Shown here piece after piece: positions 1 to 11,045 of a DNA stretch of 64,000 nt (positions within the stretch are counted from its first letter, which is position 1; every line of letters starts with the position of its first letter). The DNA is taken from the NCBI RefSeq assembly GCF_035046485.1, contig NC_085138.1, forward strand, positions 66,890,580-66,954,579. The letters are read 5' to 3'. The notes beneath the pieces were generated by a model. The model was not told the DNA's origin. It did not search any database and saw only the letters and a program-made list of their open reading frames with translations. Source of the stretch: Aedes albopictus (taxonomy: Eukaryota > Arthropoda > Insecta > Diptera > Culicidae). The translations under genes were made by a program, and so were the position numbers.

Positions 1-240
1 CTTTGATTGACAAGTGAAAGCTTTTAGCGCATTCAGAGCCGCCTGACTTTCTGAAAAAATACAGATCTTGGAAAACCTATAATTTCTTTTCATACAAATG
101 TTGGCACACTCTAGAATGGCTTGAACTTCCGCTTGAAATACAGTGGGACTGCATCCCATTGGTAAAGCCCAACCCCCCCCGCTACTGTTTGTAAATAACG
201 GGTCCATCCTTCACTGACGCAACAATTTTTGTCCATGCGA
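1..240 (-). pseudogene. LINE RNase H domain fragment
   Basis: Read on the minus strand, about 200 bases translate to a stretch containing GWALPMGCSPTVFQAEV, then AILECANICMKR, then KICIFSESQAALNALKAF. This is the RNase H fold of non-LTR retrotransposons: an E in the helix after TVFQAE and a strand ending in SESQAAL. The first catalytic Asp region is decayed (roughly KIVASVKDG where FTDASVKDG is usual) and a run of eight C on the plus strand breaks the frame. RNase H sits after the reverse transcriptase in I-like LINEs, so this is the far C-terminal part of such an ORF2. It runs off the left edge of the window. No intact frame covers it; it is a relic. Confidence 0.75.
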
Positions 241-934
241 AAACATCTTCTTGTTTCGTGGTGAGTGGAAGCCAATAAGAGGCTAGCGTTTCGTATCAAA
301 AGGACGTATTCAACAGAAGCGCAAAAACTAATGTTCATTAAATTGAAATTATTTTGATTTTTCTTTTTGTTGTTGTAAGAAATGTAATAAAAGCACATGT
401 TTAAACGGTCTTCCATATTAATTGGTGACTGCGCATTCTAGACCAAACCGCAGATCAAACTTGAAAAAAAAAACATCTGCAAATGATTGTTTTTAACTTC
501 CATTTTGACTTGGCCACCAGATATGTAGCTGTAAAATGTTAGCATAAGTAACCTAATTTATTACTTACTGGTGCTTAATAACCGCACTACAAGAAAACAT
601 GAGTTTCTTATTAATTTTATGAAAGCCGATTACTTTGCCTTTACTTGTTTTATAGATATAATTTTCGCTTCTGGTAAACTAATTAATTATGCCGCACTTA
701 ATTTGCATTTATATTCCACAAAAAAAAACGAAAACAACAAATAAAGGTTTCTGTTTAATGTTTTAATATTTTTGTTCGGTTTGTTATTGTTGGTTTTCGT
801 CCTTTTCAAAAGTAGCGCTTGCCGCTTTGAATCTGACAGTACCACCAGGACCAAAATTTTTAGGTACGCTGACGTTGTTCGGCAGCTGTCAAGAAGCTCC
901 CGGGTTGGTAAAGCCTTACTGATACCAGGGCCAA
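241..934. other. AT-rich stretch, nothing recognised
   Basis: No frame of useful length, no inverted repeat and no match to the other repeats of the window was found here. A purine run (aaaaaaaaac) lies near 720. The only long frame, from 772, is chance sequence until it enters the RTE tail near 935. Confidence 0.5.
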
Positions 935-1135
935 AAACACCACGCGTGGAGCGCAGAGAGCACGATGGGTGGACCAGGTGGAGCGTGACTTGGCGAGCAT
1001 TGGGCGCGACCGAGGATGGAGAGCGGCAGCCACAAACAGAGCATTGTGGCGTACTATTGTTGATTATGTCTTGTCATAATGATGTTGAACAAATAAATGT
1101 ATGTAAATGTATGTATGTATGTATGTATTTCTTCA
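935..1135 (+). mobile_element. 5'-truncated RTE LINE 3' end
   Basis: The sequence from the GTGGAGCGCAGAGAGCACGA motif to the tail matches the end of the RTE element at 51.3-51.5 kb almost base for base. In the RTE frame it encodes the C-terminal block RWVDQVERDLASIGRDRGW, typical of RTE polymerases, then VLWRTIVDYVLS and a stop. It ends in AATAAATGTATGT repeats, the short tandem tail used by this family. Only about 200 bp are present, so this is a dead-on-arrival insertion primed at the 3' end. The ORF from 772 reads this in the wrong frame and is not a gene. Confidence 0.85.
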
Positions 1136-1560
1136 CATAATCTTCTAGAAATTTTTCAGAAATTCTTTCAGAAATTACTCAGAAATAAACAAAGAATTCT
1201 CTTTAGAATTCCTGAGAGAAACCCCTGGAGATACCCTTGGAAACTCCTACAAGAAATTCTAGAAAACTTTCTTGAAGAAAATTGAATTGAAAATTCCTGT
1301 AGCAATTTGTGAAGTTATCTCTGGAGCAGTTCGTGGGTGAATGTCTCGGATAATTCTTAGGAGATTAGATAGAGAAACATTTCAAGATACCCCCTAATTA
1401 CTCAAAAAAGAAATCATGAGATAGTTTTGAAGGAGCTCTGCAAGTAATTCCAAGTAAAAAAAAATATTTTAGAAACTTTGCAAGGGACTCCTGAAAAAAT
1501 CCGTTGAAGAGTTTTTGAAGGGATCCTAGTTTGAATGATAGCTGAACAACAGCTCATTCA
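1136..1560. repeat. Degenerate 'aattcctgga' repeat
   Basis: Loose repeats of phrases such as agaaattc, attcctgaga, cccctggaga and aaactcctac, 10-30 bp apart. They belong to the same family as the blocks at 2080-3290, 57.2-58.1 and 58.6-58.8 kb. No unit is conserved well enough to fix a period and no coding frame persists. Confidence 0.55.
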
Positions 1561-1579
1561 GCTAAAACTTTTGAAAGCA

Positions 1580-1946
1580 AACTTAAGGCGAAACTGGAAG
1601 CATTTCCTCACTTTTTGGTTTTTGATTTTTTATTAAATTTCGAAGCAATAATTTTACAATCGGTTTTCGTACACATGTAGAGTATGGATCAAGGTATCTT
1701 CTGATTTTTTTTTTTGTGGTGGAAAATGTTTTTCGTTTTCGCAGAAACCATTTTTGAATGAAATTTCACAAAAAATGGTTTCTGCAAAAACGAAAAACAT
1801 TTTCCACCTCATAAAAATTCAGAAGATACCTTGATCCATTCTTTACATGTGTACGAAAACCGATTTTGAAAATATTGCTTCGTTATTGAATAAAAAATCA
1901 AAAACCAAAAAAAAAATGAGGAAATGCTTCCAGTTTTGCCTTAAGA
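1580..1946. mobile_element. Foldback MITE with ~175-bp arms
   Basis: The left arm begins near cttaaggcgaaactggaagc and the right arm ends with its reverse complement, gcttccagttttgccttaag. Inner landmarks pair all the way in: ggtttttgattttttatt with aataaaaaatcaaaaacc, ggatcaaggtatcttctg with cagaagataccttgatcc, and the core caaaaaatggtttctgc with its mate. The arms are roughly 90% alike with a loop of only a few bases. A transcript would form a near-perfect hairpin. No coding capacity; target duplication not resolved. The frame at 1847-2080 only reads through the arm. Confidence 0.8.
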
Positions 1947-2079
1947 GCAGTTTATACATCCATTATACAGCAAAAATGTTTGATGTAAATATATTAAAAA
2001 TGTCTTTTGCAGAAATCGTAGACATAGGCACTGGTGGATTATATAAAATATCCGTCATTAAATTGTGCAGGTATCCTTA

Positions 2080-3295
2080 AAAAAAACTCCTAGAGATACC
2101 TCTGAAGCAATTCTCAGAAAAAAAAATCATTATCTTATTTCTGAAGGGATTTGTATCAGTTTGTTCGATTCCCGCTCCGAGTGATGAAACATTTCGCAAG
2201 AAATGTGTCTTTCTCGTATTCTTTGGTGCTCGTAATATGTGTCATGTCCGTTGTCTAGTGTTAAATTTCGTTCAGACCGTACAGTTTCGGCATAAGACGG
2301 TGTCCGTATATTTTATACAAAAATCCCTAAATGACTACCTGAAGAAATGTCTGGAGGAAATCCTGCAGAAATACAAAAAAAAACATAAAAGTATGCTTTA
2401 GAGAGTCACTGAAAAAAATAAAAAAAATCTTTGTGTACGAATCTTTGAAATACCGAATACCTGGAAAAAAATTCAAGATCTGCAGGTATGTATTCATAGA
2501 AAACACTTCTTGAAAAATACCTAAGGTAAGATGTAGGATCAGGAGTAATATCTGCAGGAATTATTGAGAGAATCCATGAAAAAACACCAAAAAAAATCCC
2601 TGAAGGAAGCTCCGAATAAATCCAAAACAATCCCTGGAGGGACAACAAGATTTGAGAAACTCCTGGATGAACTTCCAGAAGAATTTGCTTGTGAATTTCA
2701 TAGAAGAATGTTCAAATCGATGCCTGCGGAAATCCTTGAAAAAAAGTAATACCTGAAGGAACCTCTGAGGAAAATCAATAAACAACTTCTGAAAAGTTTC
2801 AAGAAAACCAAAGATGAATTTCTGAAAGAATCTCCAAATTTTTGTAAAAACAAAATCCCCCTAGAATTAAATCTTTTGAAGCAACGCTTGGAGAAATTCA
2901 AAGAATAATATTTTGAGAATTTTCTTGAAGAATGTTCGAAAGAAAAAAAACACAAAAACAAACTCCTGGAAAAAAATTTGAAAATGTTTCTGGATGAATT
3001 GCTTCAGAAATGTTTAAAGAAATATATGAAGCAGTACAAGCATCAGTTTATACAGCAATCCTTGAAGACATTTCCTACAGAAAATCTTAAAGAATCTCTT
3101 AAGAAGGAAATGTGGGCAAAGTAATTTCCGAGTAAACCCGTGGAATACTTGCGTGATAAATCTGATGAGGAATTTCTTAATAAACTCCTGAAGAAGTCCC
3201 AAGAAAAATGCGTGGAAGATTTTCCTAATTTTCTGAAAAGTGTGTTTACGTTTCATAAAATTTTTATACTCTAACATAGTTGGATCCATTAAATT
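2080..3295. repeat. Degenerate 'ctggaggaaatcctg' repeat
   Basis: More of the loose family seen at 1.1-1.5 kb: phrases such as ctgaagaaatgtctggagg, cctggaaaaaaattc, gaaggaagctccgaat and ctcctgaagaagtcc recur with variable spacing. Short frames occur on both strands (2406-2961 minus, 2564-2749 plus) because the repeats lack stops locally, but they encode only low-complexity Phe/Lys/Glu-rich strings. A SINE fragment sits inside at 2155-2315. Confidence 0.6.
2155..2315 (+). mobile_element. 5'-truncated tRNA-derived SINE piece
   Basis: It starts inside a B box (GTTCGATTCCCGCTCC) and continues with atgtgtcatgtccgttgtct and agtttcggcataagacggtgtcc. The same order of motifs follows the tRNA-like head at 51.93-52.16 kb (tgtgttgtccgttatctcg, then ctaaggacggtgt). 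The A box half is missing. Old and diverged. Confidence 0.5.
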
Positions 3296-3322
3296 AACGC
3301 AAGTTTAGTTTATTATCTTTAA

Positions 3323-3936
3323 CCCTCTAATACCCAATCCCGCCTTTAGACGGGGTATAGTTTGAGCATTTTTGTAATTTTTGTTTCATGGAAAATCATT
3401 TTTTTATATTCTTGGCTGATATTTATTACTGTTCTGTATATCTCAAAATAATTTTTAGTGTATTTTAAAGCGTTTTTACATTTTTTAAAAACCATTGAAA
3501 AATTGATGTTTTAGTCATCTTTTAGAAGTCATTGTTTATTTTGTATTGAATCGTTACAATTAACATATTTTAAATTTTTTCCAAATCATTCTATCATTGT
3601 TCAATAGTTTAAGGGAATCGAATACACTCTAAAATTATTTTCCTTAAAATTACACGGAAAATAAAATTTTCTGTAAAAAAAAATAAAATAATAATATTTC
3701 AACAAAAATCATAAAATCTCAAAATGTTTTCATCTCGAAAAATCCGTTCCCCAAATTGGCTTCCAGGAAAAATATAAAAGTATGGGGATGTTCAAAAATA
3801 AAAATTAGAAAAATCAAAAACTGAAATTCACGAAATCGAGAATTACAAAGAATCACCTTCCAAAACATGTTTAAATTGAATTTAGATGACGAAAAATGAT
3901 ATTTAGATCAAAATCAAAAATTTGGGTATTAGAGGA
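3323..3936. mobile_element. piggyBac-type MITE, 614 bp
   Basis: Flanked on both sides by TTAA (3319-3322, 3937-3940), with inverted ends CCCTCTAATACCC and GGGTATTAGAGGA. TTAA duplication and CCCT-type termini are the mark of piggyBac transposons. The interior is AT-rich (about 75-80%) and has no frame for a transposase, so it moved in trans. A second copy, in the opposite orientation and only 2 bp longer, lies at 45659-46274; shared landmarks include cgtcatc followed by gatttaaacatgttttgg and the tagacggggtat block next to one end. Confidence 0.85.
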
Positions 3937-3984
3937 TTAAACGAACTAAAAAGCTATACAATTGAACTAAAGATGACGAAGATG

Positions 3985-4300
3985 TCACCAAATTAATTTT
4001 GCATGTGACCCCAATCTTTTGGTCGATAACATCGGGAGTTGATTTACTTTATTTATTTTTGTTTATAAATTGTTTAGCTAAGTTCGTTAATAATCAGTTG
4101 TAAGCTAACAGAAAATAAATTATATTATCACCCTAATCTTGAATTTTGGTCGATGCAATTTCCAGTGCCATTGCCGTAAATTTATTTTATTATTTTTAGA
4201 AAATATTGCAAGTTAAGGTTGAGTTTACATACAAATATTTTTGTAAAAGCTTCATCTAAATCAGGGTCAATGTTCTTTGATTTATTCTCTTTTGCTAGTG
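3985..4300 (-). mobile_element. Decayed TA-type MITE relic
   Basis: Contains tgtgaccccaatcttttg, ttttggtcgatgcaatttccagtgccattgccgtaa and gagtttacatacaaatatttttgtaaaagcttcatctaaat. The same blocks build the complete element at 55128-55575, in reverse order of the core. The ends are too diverged to place. Neighbouring 4300-4880 holds nothing I recognise. Confidence 0.5.
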
Positions 4301-4900
4301 TTGAATTGAATTGGAAAAAAAATATCCGAACTTTCTTTTTAAATTTACTATTCATTATCGAAATGCTATTGAAAATACTAACAAAAATTAACAGATTTTA
4401 TTGGAGATTCCAGGTATCGGGTCACATTTTTTCTTGATGTCTTTTCATTTTTAGATGATTTGAAGGCACAGTAGAAAACCCGTAAAAATTTTAAATATTT
4501 AATTTTCAAATTTTCAATTTGTATGTTGTGAACCTCACCCTACAAAGAAGCATCATAAATAGAGAGAAACCATTATAATAAATTTCTCAAACAACCCGTA
4601 CCGATCGGAACCTATCGATAAGAGTGCACCTTTCTAACAGCGGTTGTCCTTCTGCAATCGAAAATTGTTAAAAGTTTGTGGATCGATGAAATTCGAAGAG
4701 CACCGCATGACAAAACGATCTGCAAGCACATATTAGGTACCATTCTGACAGCTGTCATTCAAGATTTCTACTTCCAAAATCTGCACCACCACCCGCACGC
4801 TGCGCCATCCGACCAAAGGTAAAAAGGTGTTCAATTTCCAACTCTCCTCACGTTTCACCGTTCACAGTTTCATAAACACACCTTTTATATTCGCCAGAAC
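4301..4900. other. Unassigned sequence, possible core promoter
   Basis: The first 300 bp are AT-rich and unrecognised. From 4600 the composition rises towards 45% GC and looks like single-copy DNA. A TATA-like string (CTTTTATATTCG) lies near 4881 and the only nearby frame starts at 4941, but spacing and initiator are not convincing. No repeat of the window matches this part. Confidence 0.25.
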
Positions 4901-4940
4901 CATAAAGCGCAAAGCGAAGTACATTGTAATTTCGTTTTGA

Positions 4941-5100
4941 ATGGCAGGAGCGGCGAGGCATTGTCAGGAACAACCGTTGTTGGAGGACGCGTTGAAATCA
5001 AAAGAATCGCTCGCCCGGGATGCTCGACTAGCCGGGCTATCAGATACACAGCGAGTGAGGATCTGTCAGTCATTCGGGCAGTCAGTCTGCCAGACAAGTA
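4941..5100 (+). other. Candidate 5' exon (weak)
   Basis: A frame opens at an ATG (MAGAARHCQEQPLLEDALKS...) and runs to a good splice-donor match, CAAGTAAGTA, at about 5096-5105. If read through, it stops at 5141. Composition here is more GC-rich than the repeats around it, and no repeat of the window covers it. No domain is recognised and I cannot find a matching acceptor or second exon. It could equally be non-coding or chance. Several TCAGT initiator-like motifs (5068, 5083, 5188, 5196) lie close by. Confidence 0.15.
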
Positions 5101-5141
5101 AGTACCGAACGACGATGGACCCGGTAGGGATCTGTTCGTGA

Positions 5142-6314
5142 AGGTATGCTTCAGCAGACGATGAGTTCATCCATCGGTCTGGCTCTGTCAGTCTGTCAGT
5201 CTGAAATTGTCCAGAGCCATCAGCGTGATGCTAAGGCAAAGAATGAAAAGAACTGTGATAATTATTATCGAATTTTCGATCTATGTTGGGCATCTGACTT
5301 TAAATGAAGAATGTGTTTGAAAAGGGCCCCTGTAGCCGATGTGCACGGATATTGAGATGACTAAAATTTAGTCTACATGGTTTATGAACCGCTCCTATGG
5401 TAGGGTAAAGTGTGAACCTCGTAGTCACTTTTGGTATACCTATAGGTGACGCCCCAGTAAGGGCTACGGCAGGTGGAGACTGCATTGTCAGCAAATCCTT
5501 CTGTGTGCTAGGAGACAGGACCTTAGTCTTGGTCGCAGTATCAGTTCTTGATAATTGCAGAGCAGTTGGGCGCAGGTTTGGTGGTTGACCCCACCCGCTT
5601 TCCTCTTTCACCACAACTGTAAATCGGTAGTATGGAAATAAACAGGTGCCATAGATGTTCTCAGTTCTGATTTAAATTTAATCCACCGGCAAAAGCTTCT
5701 GAATTTAGTTTAACTCCAATTCCAACTCAAATTTCCAAACTCAAAAATCTTATCCAGAACATGTTATTGCGTGTTATTTTGGGACTTCAATAGAATTCCC
5801 ACCTCGAACCGCAAATGGTCGTGCCGGTCCGTCCAAATCACTAATGATCATGAATTTCGCCCTCTCTAGGTTATTTCCTGTGTACAATCCACCCACACGA
5901 TATGATGTAATTACGGAAAATGCCGGTTTCGGTTGCACCGGTTTAGCGGCCAGGTTTGCAGTAGGTAGGTACTCTCCTTGCACCGAACCGCCTGACACCG
6001 ACCGGTCCGGTCCGTCAGGATGACAGCAAAAACAGAGGAAAAATTAAACAACCACTCACTCTCGATATGATCGCCGCAACCGCCCTCAACAGCCGGGACC
6101 GCACGTTCCCTGTCATTAGTCGTCGCTTCGGTTGTCGTCCGGCGATGTGGAACTGTGGAACAAACGACAAATTTTGTTGGTCAAAAACAGTTCTGTAACC
6201 TTCCGGACCAGTGTGTTCTATAGTGACCGCTCACCTTCGACCAGATCTCAAAGATCTTAGATTCCCTTTGAGCTTCGTGATGACGTGGAAATATATCCAA
6301 GGGTATGTAAAAAT
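5142..6314. other. Unassigned sequence
   Basis: Mixed-composition DNA without a recognised repeat. The minus frame at 5774-5998 (75 codons, ending SDLDGPARPFAVRGGN..EVPK) is the least repeat-like of the short frames, but it has no known domain, and nothing shows it is spliced or conserved. The stretch 5930-6020 is rich in ccggt/cggtcc strings. Unproven as coding. Confidence 0.25.
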
Positions 6315-6603
6315 GGTGCAAAACGGTGCGTCGAAAAGGAGAGCGTCCATCATAGCTCCGGTCTTCACAAGTTCCTACCTCATGCTTCCACAGGTCAATC
6401 AATGACAAAGACCGCCAGCTAAGAGTTGTGTGCTTAGCTGGTAGTGCAACCTGGGCACTGTTGTCCTCCTGATTTCAGCTAGATTGAGGAGGTACGTCTC
6501 GAGCGTTTGTTCACCAAGGAGGTTCGGCTTTAACATCGTCTGTTCTGGCATCCAGCAGCTGAGTAAGAAACGCTGCACCACGCCCAGTTAGATCCAAGGT
6601 GGT

Positions 6604-7430
6604 AATATTTTATTTCACCATCTTCAGCTTATAACTGTACAGACTGAACAACCTTAAGTTAATTGCCTTATACTATTTTTAAAACTATGTCTACTCTGTT
6701 TAAAGTCAAACGTAAAATCTAAACTATTCAGAAGTGTGAAACACTTTTCCAGTGGATTATTCTGCCCATATCCAGTGCGATGAAATGCAGTCCAGAACAA
6801 CGTACGATGTCGTAACCTACACACCGGAGCCAAAAAGTTCGCCTGTTGCAGAAGGGCCGGGCAGTCAACACGTCTACTAAGAATATCAAAAGCAAACATC
6901 CTTCGCGGATATTCTCGCCGCTGCCGCAATGTTTCCAGTCGTATCAGTTGGCAACGGTGTTCATACGGCGGCAATCTTAGCTGATCGTTCCACGGCAATC
7001 TTCGGATTGCAAAACGTACAAAGCAGCGTTGCACTCTTTCTATTCTAGCTATATGTGTTTCGTGATGTGGAGCCCAGATTTGTACGGCGTACTCAAGAAT
7101 ACTACGGACCAACGAACAGTACAGTACCTTCAACGCATATATATATCTCGGAACTTATTTGCGTTTCGGCGAATGAATCCCAAAACGGCGAAAGCCTTAG
7201 CAGTGGTCTTGGTAATGTGTTCCGCGAAGTTCAGTTTGTTGTCGATTGTTACTCCCAAGTCGTTGATTGATGCTACGCGGTCGAGTGTAATGCCATTTAC
7301 TTTATATGCGAAACTCCGTGGTGTATGACTTTTTACAAAAGCTGATCACCTTGCACTTCATCGCATTCATTGTCATTCCATTAGAAACGCACCAGTCCTC
7401 TACCGCTTCGATATCTTGCTGTAAAGCAGC
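6604..7430 (-). pseudogene. Antisense LINE RT C-terminus fragment
   Basis: The minus frame 7133-6654 encodes LYCSLVRSILEYAVQIWAPH, then IARIERVQRCFVRFAIRRLPW. This is the conserved block that follows the polymerase in CR1/Jockey-type LINEs. Upstream on the same strand, another frame reads DLGVTIDNKLNFAEHI and AVLGFIRRNANKFRD, the LGV motif region, so one frameshift separates the two parts. The 3' side (near 6604) ends in ATATTTTATTTCACC on the plus strand. The piece is 5'-truncated and inserted between ccaaggtggtaa and ccccat of RTE copy 1; copy 2 has these two joined at about 60150. No clear target duplication. Confidence 0.75.
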
Positions 7431-7574
7431 ACCCCATTACCGTGGTCGTCCCAGTGTTGGTTGGGACGTTCAACAGAACTGGCACGATGGCCCTCCTGCG
7501 AGACAGGAGTGTTGGCGTGGGCCCAATAAGCCACCCTTAAAAAACACCCATTGCGAATAACATAGGAGAAAATA

Positions 7575-9835
7575 TGACTCGATACAATCGGCAAAGACCC
7601 ACGGACTACGATTGGAAACTTGGAACATGGAATTGAAAGTCACTAGATTTCGCAGGATGTGACAAGATAATTTGCGACGGACTACATCCCCGCAACTTCG
7701 ACATCGTGGCGTTGCAGGAACTTTGTTGGACTGGACAGAAAGTGTGGAAAGCGGGCTTCGAGCGGCTACCTTCTGTCCAAGCTGTGGCACTACCAATGAA
7801 CTGGAAACAGGATGTATAGTGTTGGGCAAGATGCGACAACGTGTGATCGGGTGGCAGCCGATCAACGCTAGGATGTGCATGTTAAGAGTTAAAGGCCGTT
7901 TCTTCAACTACAGCATCATCAACGTCCACTGCCCACACAAAGGGAGACCTGATGACGAGAAAGAAGCATTCTACGCGCAGATAGAGCAAACATACGATGG
8001 TTGCTAGCCGCGTGACGTGAAAATCGTTGTCGGCGACATGAACGCGCAGGGAGGAAATGTACAGACCGGTAATCGGGCGAAACAGCCTGCACGCCGTATC
8101 GAATGATAACGGCCAGCGATGTGTGAACTTTGCAGCCTCCCGTGGTATGGTAATCCCAAGCACCTTCTTTTCCCGCAAAGATATCCACAAAGCCACCTGG
8201 AGATCACCCGACCAACAAACAGAAAATCAAATCGACCACGTTCTAATCGACGGTAAATTCTTCTTGGATATAACCAATGTCCGCACATACCGCAGTGCGA
8301 ATATAGATTCAGATCACTACTTAGTCGCTGTATGCATGCACTCAAAACATTCGACAGTTATCACCACGCGTCGAAGCCGAACGCCGCGGCTCAACATCGA
8401 GCAGATGCGTAAAGTAGAAGTGGCTCAAGACTACGCGCAGCAGTTAGCAATGGCCCTACCAACGGAAGAGCAACTTGGCGCAGCTAAACTTGAAGACGGC
8501 TGGAGAGACATCCGATCCGCCATAGGCAGTTCCTCGGCTACAGCACTAGGCTTCGCGACTCCGAATCACAGAAACGACTGGTACGACGGCCAATGTGAAC
8601 AGTTGAAAAACGAGAAGAATGCAGCATGGGCGAGAATGCTGCAACACCGTACGAGAGCGATCGAGGCACGTTACAGACAGGCGCTGAACAGACAGAACTC
8701 AGTCTTCCGGATGAAGAAGCGCAAATACAACGTGCCCACACATCATTTGTTCATCGATTTCAAAACGGCGTATGATACAATAGATCGAGAACAGCTATGG
8801 CAGATTATGCACGAATACGGATTTCCGGATAAACTGATACGATTGATCAAGGCGACGATGGATCGAGTGATGTGCGTAGTTCGAGTATCAGGGACACTCT
8901 CGAGTCCCTTCGAATCTCGCAGAGGGTTACGGAAAGGTGATGGTCTTTTGTGCATGCTGTTCAACATTGCGTGAGAGAGTATAATAAGGAGAGCGGGAAT
9001 ATACACGGGTGGGACGATTTTCACGAAGTCCGTTCAGCTGCTTGGTTTCGCTGATGATATATTATAGCTCGTAAATTTGAGACGATGGCGGAAACGTACA
9101 TCCGACTAAAGAGTGAAGCCAGGTGAATCGGATTAGTCATTAATGTGTCGAAGACAAAGTACATGATGGCAAAGGGCTCCAGGAATCATCGCGCCCGCCA
9201 CCCATAATTTACATCGATGGTGATGAAATCGAGGCGGCTGAAGAATTCGTGTACTTGGGCTCACTGGTGACCACCGACAACGACACCAGCAGAGAAATTC
9301 AGAGGTGCATTGTGGCAGGAAATCGTGCTTACTTTTGACTCCGCAGAACTCTACGATCGAATAAAGTTCGCGTAACACGAAGTTAACTATCTACTAAACG
9401 CTGGTCGTCCTCTATGGGCACGAAACATGGACCTTACGTGCAGAGAACCAACGCGCCCTTGGAGTTTTCAAACGGAAGGTGTTGCGTACCATCTACGGCT
9501 GAGTGCAGATGGAAGACGGGACTTGGAGAAGGCGAATGAACCACGAGCTGCATCAGCTGCTGAGAGAACCAACCATCGTCCATACCGCGAAAATCGGGAG
9601 GCTACGGTGGGCGGGTCACGTCATCAGGATGTCGGATAGCAACCCGACTAAAATGGTTTTTGAGAGTCATCCGACCGGTACAAGAAGACGTGGAGCGCAG
9701 CGAGCTAGGTGGGTCGACAAGTGGAGGACGATCTGCGGACCCTACGCAGAGTGCGGAACTGGAGACAAACAGCCATGGACCGAGTGGAATGGAGACGGCT
9801 ACTATGCACAGCAGAGGCCACCCCGGCCTTAGCCT
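7575..9835 (+). pseudogene. RTE endonuclease-reverse transcriptase, broken
   Basis: The endonuclease part starts near 7600 (DYDWKLGTWN), includes the catalytic E region IVALQELCWTGQ, a D motif near 8035 (VVGDMNAQ) and the SDH motif in IDSDHYLVAV (~8310). The frame 8057-8974 fuses the endonuclease linker directly to the palm: RMKKR is followed at once by KYNVPTHHLFIDFKTAYDTI. The fingers region between them is deleted relative to copy 2. The YADD-type box (FADD) near 9050 has lost bases, and the C-terminal block GRLRWAGHVIRM..PTGTRRRGAQRARW lies in a later frame (9503-9832). Stops at about 7638, 7818 and 8972 confirm decay. Confidence 0.85.
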
Positions 9836-9991
9836 GATCGTTAAGGTAAGGTAAGGTTATGTTTGACAGTCATTAATTAAGAGTTTAATATGCTTATGAC
9901 CAGTGATGCTAGTATTGATGAAAGGAAATGTTTGATGTTATGGACGATTTTTTTACCTTGGTACTCTAATGACGTGCAATAATGAAGTTAC

Positions 9992-10017
9992 CCGCAAGGT
10001 GATAAGACACCTTGCGG
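9992..10017. repeat. Short perfect hairpin
   Basis: CCGCAAGGTG, a 6-base loop, then CACCTTGCGG. A 10-bp perfect stem just outside the next inverted-repeat element. No T run follows on either strand, so nothing ties it to termination. Confidence 0.6.
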
Positions 10018-10025
10018 CTGTGAAT

Positions 10026-10216
10026 TGGGTCTTTGAAAAATCAGCTGAAGCCACACCTTGAATTTTCAAATGCACAAATATGAAGAACCGAATATCGGTT
10101 TGCGCTGAAAATTTGATCGAGTGATCACCTATCACTTCGATCGATCATTTTTTCAGCGCAAACCAACAATCGGTTCTTCAGATTTGTGCTTTCGAAAATT
10201 CAAGGTGTGGCTTCAT
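10026..10216. mobile_element. Palindromic MITE, ~190 bp
   Basis: Left arm gaagccacaccttgaatttt...gaagaaccga...ggtttgcgctgaaaa and right arm its reverse complement with a few mismatches, meeting at a gtgatcacctatcac centre. Arms are about 85 bp and roughly 88% alike. No coding capacity; target duplication unresolved. Confidence 0.7.
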
Positions 10217-10740
10217 CATATCTTCACCCTAACAACCAATGTTTGGGAGCTGGTCCTGACCTGTTTCCACGAGTGGACTGTAGATGATGGCTCTGAGAGT
10301 GATTCCTTGAATATATCGAGGTGGACAGCATCGGGGTTGGCTGACGTTCTTCAGGTGGTTTTCTTGCACGAATTGTATCCAATTCAACACATCACATTTG
10401 TTTAGTTATTTATTAACAAGGTCCATTACACATTCTTCTCTTGTTTCTGAGAATAACATCATATTGTAACGATAAATAAGATTAATGTCTTAAGTTACAT
10501 CAATTCAATGAATAAATAAATAAATAAATAAATAACAACAAATAACCCTTCAGGCGAACTTTGGCGAAGATGCAGCGGTACCATATAACAAAGATTGGTA
10601 CTAATGATACTTCTTAATAATATTTTCAAAAATGTCTACGAAGAATGTCTTAATTAGTTTTGACGTATCTAACAATAGATCAAAACGAATAGTTTGATTT
10701 GGCAGTCAACCAACATAAGACTAGCTTAGCTTAGACTGAC
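10217..10740. other. Unassigned, with an (AAAT)n run
   Basis: No recognised gene or repeat apart from an (AAAT)n run at about 10508-10534, preceded by a LINE-like A-rich context (ttaagttacatcaattcaatg). This could be the tail of a heavily truncated retrotransposon, but no RT motif is readable upstream. Confidence 0.3.
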
Positions 10741-11045
10741 TGTACATGTCAAAGGTAGTTTCTCCGTGATTGACCTGAACTGGTATTGCGGATTTACCGG
10801 CTACTTGTATTCCGACGGTCACTTTAGTAGGGCCTGCAAAGCAGCCGTTTCATAAAAAGAGGAACTTCGAAATGAGTTTTAACACTTTTAGTAAATGCGC
10901 GATTCACTGTTGCCAACAGCTACTCAATTACATTTACTTTTTGATAATGAAGTTGACTTTAATATAAAAACGGCTACATAAGTGACCGGTGGAATACAAG
11001 TAGCCGGTAAATCCACAATACGAATTGCACTGAAATTCAACTGAA
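10741..11045. mobile_element. MITE-like inverted pair
   Basis: The block attgcggatttaccggctac..ttgtattccgacggtcact (10785-10825) is answered by its near reverse complement agtgaccggtggaatacaag..tagccggtaaatccacaat (10979-11020). Arms of about 40 bp surround a 150-bp middle. Outer ends are not defined; tagcttagcttagactgact at ~10720 may be part of it. Confidence 0.55.

Larger units (their letters stand above)
6315..9862 (+). mobile_element. RTE LINE copy 1, decayed
   Basis: Shares its start (ggtgcaaaacggtg) and its 5' leader with copy 2 at 58.9 kb, so both probably begin at the element's own 5' end. The order is leader (6315-6602), an antisense LINE fragment inserted at about 6604-7430, rest of leader, endonuclease, reverse transcriptase, C-terminal block and a short aaggtaaggtaaggt tail. 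Frames are broken by several stops and shifts. About 670 bp of the polymerase present in copy 2 are missing. Not capable of moving itself. Confidence 0.85.
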
